This document shows, piece after piece, positions 28,635 to 35,473 of a stretch of DNA of 64,000 nucleotides (position 1 is the stretch's first letter; the number at the start of each line of letters is the position of its first letter). A program made the translations under genes and the position numbers. The notes beneath the pieces were generated by a model. The model saw only the letters and a list, made by a program, of their open reading frames with translations, was not told the origin of the DNA and did no database searches. The stretch is from Psychromarinibacter sediminicola (GTDB lineage: Bacteria > Pseudomonadota > Alphaproteobacteria > Rhodobacterales > Rhodobacteraceae), in the NCBI RefSeq assembly GCF_029168335.1, contig NZ_JARGYC010000004.1, forward strand, positions 1 through 64,000, given 5' to 3'.

Positions 28635-31315
28635 TCGGCTTCAACATGCTGGTCGCGGTGTGCCTCGCCTATGTGGCGCTGCTGTTCGGCGTGGCCTTCG
28701 CCGCCGAGCGGCGGGCGGAGCGGGGCGATGTCGGCTGGCTGCGCTCGCCGCTGGTCTACACGCTGTCGCTGTCGATCTACTGCACCGCCTGGACCTTCTA
28801 TGGCGCGGTCGGCTACGCGGTGAATTCCGGCCTGGAATTCGTGACCATCTACCTTGGCCCGACGCTGGTGATGGTGGGCTGGTGGTGGCTCCTGCGCAAG
28901 CTGGTGCGGATCGGCCGGTCGCAGCGGATCACCTCCATCGCCGACCTGATCTCGTCGCGCTACGGCAAGTCGAACCTCCTGGGGGTCTTCGTGACGCTGC
29001 TGGCGGTGATCGGCACCACGCCGTATATCGCGCTGCAACTTCAGTCGGTCACGCTGTCCTTCGCCGTCTTCTCGGCCGATGGCGGTGGGGTGCCGGAATT
29101 CGAGCAGCTCGACACCACGGCGGTGGTGGTGGCGGCGGGGCTGACGCTGTTCACCATCCTGTTCGGCACAAGGACGCTGGACGCCAACGAGCGGCATCAC
29201 GGCGTGGTCACCGCCATCGCGCTGGAGGCGGTGGTGAAGCTGTTCGCCCTGCTGGCGGTCGGGGTCTTCGTGGTCTGGGGGATCGCCGGCGGGCCGGCCG
29301 ATATCGCGGCGCGGATCGCTCAGTCCGACATCGCCCGGTGGGAGCCGGCGGCGGGGCGCTGGGCGGGGCTGATCTTTCTGTCGGGGGCCGCGTTCCTGTG
29401 CCTGCCGCGCATGTTCCAGGTGATGGTGGTGGAGAATTCCGACGAGCGGCACGTGGCCGTCGCGTCCTGGGCCTTCCCGCTCTACCTGTTCCTGATGTCG
29501 CTCTTCGTGATCCCCATCGCGGTAGTGGGGCTGGAATTGCTGCCGCAGGGGAACGCGGACCTCTACGTGCTGACCGTGCCGCTGGCAGAGGACCGGGACG
29601 GGCTGGCGATGCTGTCCTTTCTGGGGGGCTTTTCCAGCGCGACCTCGATGGTGATCGTCGCGGCGATCGCGCTGTCGACCATGGTGTCGAACCATATCGT
29701 GATGCCGATCTGGCTGTCGCTTCGGCGCGAGGCGGCCAGCATGTCGGGCGACGTGCGCGACGTGGTGATCACCGCGCGGCGCATCTCCATCGCCGCGGTG
29801 CTGCTCTTGGGCTATCTCTATTTCCACTTCTCCGGCGGCTCGACGGCGCTGGCCGCGATCGGGCTGATTTCCTTCGCCGGCGTGGCGCAGGTGCTGCCGG
29901 CGCTGCTGGGCGGGCTGTTCTGGCGCGGCGCGTCGCGCAACGGGGCGGCGGTGGGGCTGGCCGTGGGCTTCGTCGTCTGGGCCTACACGCTGTTTTTGCC
30001 CAGCTTCGGCGAGAGCTTCCTGATGTCGGGCGCCGCCGTGGCCGAGGGGCCGTTCGGGATCGGCTGGCTGCGGCCGCGGGCGCTGTTCGGGATGGACGGG
30101 CTGGACCCGGTCGTACATTCGGTCTTCTGGTCGATGCTGCTGAACACGGCGGCCTTCGTCATGGTCTCGCTTTTCAGCTTTCCCGGCCCGCTGGAGCGGC
30201 TGCAGGGCGCCCAGTTCGTCAACGTCTTCGAGCATTCCAGCAGCGCGCGCGGCTGGGCGCAGGGCGGGGCGGAGGCGGAGGATCTCTTGATCATGTCGCA
30301 GCGCATCCTCGGGTCCGACGCGGCGCAGGCGCTGTTCCAGCGCGAGGCGGCGCGGCAGGGCGGGGGCGGCTATCTGCCGGACACCACGCCGGACTTCATC
30401 GAGACGCTGGAGCGCGAGCTTGCGGGCTCGGTGGGCGCCGCGACGGCGCATGCGATGGTCGGCCAGATCACCGGCGGCGCGTCGGTCTCGGTCGAGGACC
30501 TGATGGCGGTGGCCGACGAGACGGCGCAGATCATGGAGCACACCACGCAGCTGGAAGCGCAGCGCGAGGAGCTGTCGCGCACCGCCCGCCAGCTGCGCGA
30601 GGCGAACGAGAAGCTGACGCTGCTGTCGATCCAGAAGGACGCCTTTCTCAGCCAGATCAGCCACGAGCTGCGCACGCCGATGACGTCGATCCGCGCGTTT
30701 TCCGAGATCATGATGGCCGAGGCGCCGATGGCCGAGGCGGATCAGCAGCGCTTTGCGACGATCATCCACGACGAGGCGATCCGGCTCACGCGGCTTCTGG
30801 ACGATCTGCTGGATCTGAGCGTGCTGGAGAACGGGCAGGTCTCGCTCAACTGGCAGGAGGCGGACCTGCATCTGGTGATCGAACGCGCGGTTGCCGCGGC
30901 GGGCCTGCAGGGCAGCGCGCTGACGATCCGGCGGGATCCGGCGCTGGAGAAGGTGCGGCTTCTGACCGACACCGACCGGTTGGCGCAAGTGTTCATCAAC
31001 CTGATCGCGAATGCCGAGAAATACTGCGATGCCGCGCGGCCCGAACTGCGCATCGCCGTCGCGCAGCGGGGCGAGGGCGTGCGCGTGGACTTCGTCGACA
31101 ACGGCTCGGGCATTCCGAAGGAAAGCCAGTCGATGATCTTCGAGAAGTTCTCGCGCCTGACGGATCAGAGCCGGGCCGGCGGCGCCGGGCTGGGGCTGGC
31201 GATCTGCCGCGAGATCGTCGACCGGCTGGGCGGGTCCATCGCCTATCTGCCGGGGCAGGGGGGCGCGGCCTTTCGGGTGACCCTGCCGCTGGCGCAGGCG
31301 AAGGCGGCCGAATAG
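28631..31315 (+). CDS. Sodium:solute-symporter-type sensor histidine kinase (CrbS/MxtR-like)
   Basis: This 894-aa membrane protein carries an SSS (sodium:solute symporter) domain with about 12-13 TM helices over residues 1-530. A linker with a coiled coil (QLEAQREELSRTARQLREANEKL) follows. Then come HisKA with H678 (ISHELRTPM) and HATPase with N794 (NLIANAEKY), DNGSGIP and GAGLGLA. The arrangement is like CrbS/MxtR, which control acetate use and acsA in gammaproteobacteria, but it lacks a fused receiver, supplied here by the gene at 27958. Linkage to acsA and a ScfR-like regulator supports acetate or short-chain-acid sensing. No PAS domain is obvious. Confidence 0.92.
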   Translation: MIGFNMLVAVCLAYVALLFGVAFAAERRAERGDVGWLRSPLVYTLSLSIYCTAWTFYGAVGYAVNSGLEFVTIYLGPTLVMVGWWWLLRKLVRIGRSQRITSIADLISSRYGKSNLLGVFVTLLAVIGTTPYIALQLQSVTLSFAVFSADGGGVPEFEQLDTTAVVVAAGLTLFTILFGTRTLDANERHHGVVTAIALEAVVKLFALLAVGVFVVWGIAGGPADIAARIAQSDIARWEPAAGRWAGLIFLSGAAFLCLPRMFQVMVVENSDERHVAVASWAFPLYLFLMSLFVIPIAVVGLELLPQGNADLYVLTVPLAEDRDGLAMLSFLGGFSSATSMVIVAAIALSTMVSNHIVMPIWLSLRREAASMSGDVRDVVITARRISIAAVLLLGYLYFHFSGGSTALAAIGLISFAGVAQVLPALLGGLFWRGASRNGAAVGLAVGFVVWAYTLFLPSFGESFLMSGAAVAEGPFGIGWLRPRALFGMDGLDPVVHSVFWSMLLNTAAFVMVSLFSFPGPLERLQGAQFVNVFEHSSSARGWAQGGAEAEDLLIMSQRILGSDAAQALFQREAARQGGGGYLPDTTPDFIETLERELAGSVGAATAHAMVGQITGGASVSVEDLMAVADETAQIMEHTTQLEAQREELSRTARQLREANEKLTLLSIQKDAFLSQISHELRTPMTSIRAFSEIMMAEAPMAEADQQRFATIIHDEAIRLTRLLDDLLDLSVLENGQVSLNWQEADLHLVIERAVAAAGLQGSALTIRRDPALEKVRLLTDTDRLAQVFINLIANAEKYCDAARPELRIAVAQRGEGVRVDFVDNGSGIPKESQSMIFEKFSRLTDQSRAGGAGLGLAICREIVDRLGGSIAYLPGQGGAAFRVTLPLAQAKAAE

Positions 31316-31327
31316 GCCGCGCCGGCC
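31315..31327 (+). terminator. Weak terminator after the kinase
   Basis: GGCCG-CGC-CGGCC overlaps the last base of the kinase stop codon and is followed by GCGTTTCTTT. The stem is only 5 bp. Confidence 0.3.
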
Positions 31328-31414
31328 GCGTTTCTTTCCGTGTTCGGGGGTTTCTCAACCCTTTCGTAACCCCGGTCTGGCAGGTCTGGGGCGACGGGCG
31401 GATCGGGCAGAGGC

Positions 31415-32485
31415 ATGGGCGACGACAAGGACATCCCGGTATTGCGGCGCAAGGCGGCGGCGCGGCGGGCCGCGCTGGGCCTGGCCGAAATGACGCCGAC
31501 CAAGGCGATGCGCCTGGCGCTGGCCAAGGCCGGCGATGCGGCGCTGTGCGTGCCCGTCGCGCTGCGCGGGATGACGGAGGGCAGCCTGTCGCCCGACGGC
31601 CTGGCCGACGCGCTGCCGGAGCGCGCCCTGACCCTGCGGCTCGACGGGCCGGGCGGCGCGGTGGCGCTGGCGGTTCTGTGCCCGCAGGCCGTCGCCGCGG
31701 CGACCGAGGCGCAGACGATGGGCCGGGTCCTGAAGGCACCGGCGGCGGAGCGGCGGCCGACCGGCACCGACGCGCTGCTGGTGCGCGACTTCGTGGAGCA
31801 GATCCTCGCCGCCTTCGCCGCCCTGGCGGCGGACTGCCGCGGTCTGCCGCCGATCGACGGCTACGGCTTCGCCGGCCGCATCCCCGAGGCGCGGGTGGCC
31901 GCGATGGCGATACAGGACGCCCCGCACCTGCATCTGACGGTCGACATGACCTTCGCCTCCGACGCGAAGGAGGGCAGCCTGCACCTGATCCTGCCGACAC
32001 GGGTTCCGGCCCGGCCGGACCCGCCGGCGGCGGAAACCGATTGGTCCGCCGCCATGGAAAAGGCGGTTCTTGCAAGCGCGGTGCGGCTGGAGGGCGTGTT
32101 GTGCCGGATCAGGCTGCCTTTGGCGGAGATCACGACGCTGGAGGCCGGGCAGGTGGTGCCCTTGGGGCGGGCCACGCTGGACGGTGTGGAACTGCGCGCG
32201 GTGGACGGGCGCCGCATCATCACGGCGCGGCTGGGACGCTCCGGCGCGATGCGTGCGGTGCGGCTGCATGTCGGCGGCGACGACGCGGCGTCGGGCGGCG
32301 CCGGGCCGCAGGCGGCCCTGGCGCCGGAGACCCCGACGGACACGCCACCAGACGATGCGCCGGCCGCCGATGCGCCCGCCGCCAGCGCGCCGCCGCCGGC
32401 GCCGATGGCCGAGCCGGCATTTCCGGAGGCACCGGCCGATCTGGACCCGATGCCGATGGCCGCGCCGCTGGATCTGCCGGAGTGA
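31415..32485 (+). CDS. FliM/FliN-family (SpoA domain) protein
   Basis: This 356-aa protein has MGDDKDIPVLRRKAAARRAALG at the N-terminus and a middle domain with DALLVRDFVEQILAAFAAL. Its SpoA-like C-terminal unit is CRIRLPLAEITTLEAGQVVPLGRATLDGVEL, the flagellar motor switch fold. A disordered Pro/Ala/Asp-rich tail follows (residues about 285-356). There are no flagellar or secretion genes near it in the window. In Rhodobacterales such FliM-like proteins often lie apart from the main flagellar cluster. A motor or export switch role is plausible but unproven. Confidence 0.75.
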   Translation: MGDDKDIPVLRRKAAARRAALGLAEMTPTKAMRLALAKAGDAALCVPVALRGMTEGSLSPDGLADALPERALTLRLDGPGGAVALAVLCPQAVAAATEAQTMGRVLKAPAAERRPTGTDALLVRDFVEQILAAFAALAADCRGLPPIDGYGFAGRIPEARVAAMAIQDAPHLHLTVDMTFASDAKEGSLHLILPTRVPARPDPPAAETDWSAAMEKAVLASAVRLEGVLCRIRLPLAEITTLEAGQVVPLGRATLDGVELRAVDGRRIITARLGRSGAMRAVRLHVGGDDAASGGAGPQAALAPETPTDTPPDDAPAADAPAASAPPPAPMAEPAFPEAPADLDPMPMAAPLDLPE

Positions 32486-32502
32486 GCGGGACGCAGCCGC
32501 GG

Positions 32503-32934
32503 TCAGCCCTTGGCGAGTTGGTCGATCTGGCCGCGCAGGCCGGCCAGGTCATAGCCGGCGTCGGCCGCCGCCTTCACCAGCGCGTCGGTGGGCTGCTTGC
32601 CCGCCTGGCTGAGCGCCCAGACGATGGTGCAGCGGGTGCCGGAGCGGCACCAGGCAAAGACCGGGCCCTCCGCCTCGGCCAGCGCCTTGCCCTGCGTCTC
32701 GACCATGTCCATCGTCATCGCGCCGTTGACCACCGGGTTCTCGACATAGGTCAGCCCCGCCGCCTCGGCCGCGTCGCGCATGGCGGCGGACTGGTGGCTG
32801 GGCGGGACCTCGTCGTCGGGCCGGTTGTTGATGACGGTGGTGAAGCCCTCGGACGCCAGGGCGGCGAAGTCCGAGGGCTCGATCTGCGGGGCGACCGCGT
32901 AGTCGGGGGAGATGCGCCGTATGTCCATGCGCAT
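32503..32934 (-). CDS. DUF442/TIGR01244 family protein (Blh-type phosphatase or sulfur transferase)
   Basis: This 143-aa cytoplasmic protein has a PTP-like loop FAWCRSGTRC around residues 93-102, the hallmark of the TIGR01244 (DUF442) family. Its members occur fused to or beside sulfur dioxygenases and YeeE/YedE permeases. FTTVINNRPDDEVPPSHQS near residue 31 is also typical. It lies 9 bp after a YeeE-type half and completes a three-gene minus-strand operon. A role in sulfide or persulfide handling is inferred from family and neighbours. Confidence 0.85.
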   Translation of the reverse strand: MRMDIRRISPDYAVAPQIEPSDFAALASEGFTTVINNRPDDEVPPSHQSAAMRDAAEAAGLTYVENPVVNGAMTMDMVETQGKALAEAEGPVFAWCRSGTRCTIVWALSQAGKQPTDALVKAAADAGYDLAGLRGQIDQLAKG

Positions 32935-32943
32935 GGTGTACGA

Positions 32944-33369
32944 CTATGCGGCCATGGCGTCTACCCAGCGGCGCGCCGGCGGGGCGACGGCCATGCCGGC
33001 CAGCATCGCGGCGAGGAAGACGAGCCCGCCCCAGCCGCCGAAGGAGACCGAGGCCAGCGCCGGCCCCGGGCAGAGCCCGGCCAGCCCCCAGCCCGCGCCG
33101 AACAGCAGCGAGCCGACGACGAGGTTGTGGCCGAGCCGCGGCTCGGGCTTTGGCGGGAAGGTGCCGCCGAGCTTCGGCGCCCGGCCCACGGTGAAGCGCC
33201 AGGCGACGGCCATCGGCAGGATCGCGCCGCCGAGCACGAAGGCGAGCGTCGGATCCCAGGCCCCGAACACGTCGAGCCAGCCCTGCACCTTGGTGGTGTC
33301 GACCATGCCCGAGACGAGCAGACCGGCCCCGAACAGGCCGCCGGAAATCAGTGCGAAAAGCAGGCGCAT
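32944..33369 (-). CDS. YeeE/YedE (DUF6691) membrane protein, second half
   Basis: This 141-aa membrane protein has about four TM segments and the conserved GAGWGLAGLCPGPAL motif, whose cysteine is the sulfur-handling residue of YeeE-type transporters. Its start follows the preceding gene's stop by one base. YeeE/YedE transporters are often split into two such halves (PmpA/PmpB) next to Blh/BigR systems. Expected role: moving thiosulfate or persulfide across the inner membrane. Confidence 0.88.
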   Translation of the reverse strand: MRLLFALISGGLFGAGLLVSGMVDTTKVQGWLDVFGAWDPTLAFVLGGAILPMAVAWRFTVGRAPKLGGTFPPKPEPRLGHNLVVGSLLFGAGWGLAGLCPGPALASVSFGGWGGLVFLAAMLAGMAVAPPARRWVDAMAA

Positions 33370-33370
33370 G

Positions 33371-33799
33371 TCAGATCACCCCCAACAGATGCTTGAACAG
33401 CAGGACGGACATGCCGCCCGCGAGAAGATAGAAGACCGTCGCCACGATCCCGCGCAGCGAGAAGCGCGAGATGCCGCAGACGCCGTGGCCCGAGGTGCAG
33501 CCGTTGGCCAGCCGCGAGCCGATGCCCACCAAGAGGCCGGCGGCGACGATGACGAAGACGTTCTGCGAGATATGCGTGTCGACCTCGGCATAGAGCGGCA
33601 CCAGCATCGGCGGCACCGCCACCAGCCCTGCGACGAAGGCCGCGCGCTCGCGCCAGTTCGACTTGCCGGAGCCGTCCACCAGCCCGCCGACGATCCCCGA
33701 GGCGCCCATGATGCGCCCGTTCACCAGCAGGAACAGCGCCGCCGCCCCGCCGATCATCAAGCCTCCGAGGAAGCCGTGTATCCAGTCCTGTTCGATCAT
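33371..33799 (-). CDS. YeeE/YedE membrane protein, first half
   Basis: This 142-aa protein was given the start ATG 33799; a longer reading to 33892 would run through the control region. The motif RLANGCTSGHGVCGISRFSLR with two cysteines is the YeeE/YedE signature, and about four TM segments flank it. It is the first gene of the operon and diverges from the DksA-like gene. An FNR-type box lies about 100 bp upstream. The Rhodobacter relatives are sulfide-induced through SqrR/BigR; I do not see a clear SqrR box here. Confidence 0.88.
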   Translation of the reverse strand: MIEQDWIHGFLGGLMIGGAAALFLLVNGRIMGASGIVGGLVDGSGKSNWRERAAFVAGLVAVPPMLVPLYAEVDTHISQNVFVIVAAGLLVGIGSRLANGCTSGHGVCGISRFSLRGIVATVFYLLAGGMSVLLFKHLLGVI

Positions 33800-33895
33800 T
33801 CTTCCTGTCCTTGCAGCCAACTGCGATGCGCCCCGCGGCGGGGCTCTGTCCGAAACCTCGGCATCATATAGTGTTTTTTGCATGTGTTGCAACGC

Positions 33896-33909
33896 TTGAC
33901 CTGTATCAA
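33896..33909. promoter_or_regulatory. FNR/FnrL-type box
   Basis: TTGAC-CTGT-ATCAA fits the TTGAT-N4-ATCAA anaerobic regulator motif in nine of ten positions. It lies 48 nt before the DksA-like gene and 97 nt before the YeeE gene start. Either could be the target. Confidence 0.55.
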
Positions 33910-33957
33910 TGTGGCCGGGGCGGATTTTGCCTCTAAATGTCGCGAAGGGAGACAGAC

Positions 33958-34296
33958 ATGCCGATGAAGACGATCGAAGAGCGCCGCGCGGATCTGGAGG
34001 CGCGGCTGGCCGAGCTGGAGAACCGGCTGCACGGAATCGAGGAGGAGCTCGATTCGCATCAGGCGCGCGACTGGGAGGAGATGGCCACCGAACGCGAAGG
34101 CGAAGAGGTGCTCGAAGGGCTCGGGTCCAGCGGTCAGGCGGAAATCCGCAAGATCAAGGCGGCGCTTCAGCGGATGGACGAGGGAGAATACGGGTACTGC
34201 GCCCGATGCGGCGATTCCATTCAGCCGGAGCGGCTGGATGTGGTACCCTATACGCCGTTGTGCCGCGCCTGCGCCGGAGCGACCGCGAAGCCCTGA
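33958..34296 (+). CDS. DksA/TraR-type C4 zinc-finger protein
   Basis: This 112-aa protein has an N-terminal coiled coil (residues about 5-45, DLEARLAELENRLHGIEEEL) and a C-terminal zinc finger CARCGDS...PLCRAC. The layout is that of short DksA relatives that bind in the RNA polymerase secondary channel. GAAGGGAGACAGAC precedes the ATG, which supports 33958 rather than an upstream in-frame ATG. The stop codon lies inside the first copy of an 11-bp repeat array. The role in stringent or redox transcription is inferred from the family. Confidence 0.87.
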   Translation: MPMKTIEERRADLEARLAELENRLHGIEEELDSHQARDWEEMATEREGEEVLEGLGSSGQAEIRKIKAALQRMDEGEYGYCARCGDSIQPERLDVVPYTPLCRACAGATAKP

Positions 34297-34346
34297 CACG
34301 GGCCTGACACGGGCCTGACACGGGCCTGACACGGGCCTGACACGGG
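34292..34346 (+). repeat. Five perfect 11-bp tandem repeats
   Basis: The unit CCTGACACGGG is repeated five times without a mismatch. The first copy includes the stop codon of the DksA-like gene. The period is close to one DNA helical turn. The array ends 36 bp before the next gene. Confidence 0.95.
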
Positions 34347-34381
34347 CGCGGACGACTGGGGGAACCAAGGAGATGACTGCC

Positions 34382-34594
34382 ATGGCATTCGAGGACATGA
34401 AGGCGGCGATCAGCGCCCTTCTCGACGAGATCGCGAAACGGCCCGAGGACCGGCACGTGCTGCAGGAGCAGCTGCGCGAGAAGATCTCGGAGCTGGAGTC
34501 GATGGGCCTCCCGGTGCCGGAGGACTACCGCAGGTTCGAGGCGCAGCTCGAGGACGAGGACGCGGACGACCTGTTCGACAACATGCCGGTCTGA
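34382..34594 (+). CDS. Small acidic protein of unknown function
   Basis: This 70-aa cytoplasmic protein starts at 34382, where AAGGAG lies nine bases upstream; the ATG at 34373 directly abuts that site. It is helical and highly acidic, with MAFEDMKAAISALLDEI, then EQLREKISELESMGLPVPEDYRRFE and a C-terminus EDEDADDLFDNMPV. No known motif is recognised. Its position after the DksA-like gene and the repeat array suggests one transcript, but the array may separate them. Confidence 0.65.
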   Translation: MAFEDMKAAISALLDEIAKRPEDRHVLQEQLREKISELESMGLPVPEDYRRFEAQLEDEDADDLFDNMPV

Positions 34595-34662
34595 TCGGCC
34601 ATTCTGAACGGCCAGTCTGAACGGTGGCGCCGGACGGCCGGGGTGCGCGGCCCGGCCGGCGG

Positions 34663-34878
34663 TCAGCCGAGGACGATGCCGACGATCACCAGGATCAGCC
34701 CGAAGACCGACAGGAGCAGGGCGCCCATGTTCAGCGGGATCACCCGGCGCACCCGCTCGCGCAGTTCCGCGTCGGGCAGCTGCGCGCGGCGGGCCTTCCA
34801 GACCAGCACGATGCACCAGACCAGGCCCGCCAGGCCCACCAGCGACACCGCCGCGCCTATCCAGATCAGCCAGTCCAT
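34663..34878 (-). CDS. Small two-TM membrane protein
   Basis: This 71-aa protein has two hydrophobic helices (MDWLIWIGAAVSLVGLAGLVWCIVLVW and IPLNMGALLLSVFGLILVIVG). A basic RRAQLPDAELRERVRR loop separates them. GGGAG lies eight bases before the ATG at 34878. The function is unknown. The gene is monocistronic and divergent from the GapR-type gene. Confidence 0.7.
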   Translation of the reverse strand: MDWLIWIGAAVSLVGLAGLVWCIVLVWKARRAQLPDAELRERVRRVIPLNMGALLLSVFGLILVIVGIVLG

Positions 34879-35008
34879 GCCGCTTTCTCCCGTCTTGCGT
34901 CCGGTCGGGTAGCGCGGATGCCGCCGCCGGGCAAGCCCGGCCTTGCGGGGCGCGGGCGGGGGCGGTATTTCGCGGGGCCTGAGACGAGAGGCAGGAGACC
35001 CCCCGAGA

Positions 35009-35272
35009 ATGAGCGACACCGCCACCGACGCCCCCGACAGCTATCGCGTGACCGCCGACGAGCTGCGCCAGTTCATCGAGCGATTCGAGCGGCTGGAGGC
35101 CGAGAAGAAGGATCTCGCCGACCAGCAGAAGGAGGTGATGGCCGAGGCCAAGGCCCGCGGCTACGACACCAAGGTGATGCGCAAGGTCATCGCCCTGCGC
35201 AAGCGCGAGCCCGACGACATCGCCGAGGAAGAGGCGGTGCTGGAGATGTACAAGTCCGCCCTGGGGATGTGA
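35009..35272 (+). CDS. gapR: DUF2312 / GapR-like nucleoid-associated protein
   Basis: This 87-aa basic-acidic helical protein matches the DUF2312 family, whose Caulobacter member GapR clamps on overtwisted DNA ahead of polymerases. Diagnostic stretches are TADELRQFIERFERLEAEKK and the following ARGYDTKVMRKVIALRKRE. The GGCAGGAGACCCCCCGAGA stretch before the ATG gives a ribosome binding site. The conserved length and sequence make the family call confident; the symbol is by analogy. Confidence 0.88.
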   Translation: MSDTATDAPDSYRVTADELRQFIERFERLEAEKKDLADQQKEVMAEAKARGYDTKVMRKVIALRKREPDDIAEEEAVLEMYKSALGM

Positions 35273-35371
35273 GCGCGCGCGGGGGCGTTCCGAAAGGCGC
35301 GCGTCCGCGCAAGATCTTTCCCGAAATCGGCGCCGCGACGCGCCGGTCCGGCCGCCTTGTCGGGTTTTGCG

Positions 35372-35403
35372 GGCGGGATGCGCGTATTTTTGCCAGGATG
35401 AAG
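35372..35403 (+). repeat. Short intergenic repeat, copy 2
   Basis: The right part, CGTATTTTTGCCAGGATGAA at 35383-35402 plus G at 35403, matches the copy at 14664-14684 at 19 of 21 positions. It lies 71 bp before an ABC permease gene, as copy 1 also lies before one. Confidence 0.6.
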
Positions 35404-35473
35404 CCTGCGGGGCGTGCCGGCGGCGGCGGGCGCGCGCTGGACAGGGCGGCGGGGCTGGAGTAGGGCGCAGGTC

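Noticed and set aside
28484-30988. Long open frame antisense to the symporter-kinase
   Set aside because: The translation is low-complexity Arg/His/Gln-rich, as expected opposite a GC-rich gene. The plus-strand kinase is unmistakable.
34292-34346. CRISPR-like repeat array
   Set aside because: Units of 11 bp are directly adjacent with no spacers, so it is a simple tandem repeat.
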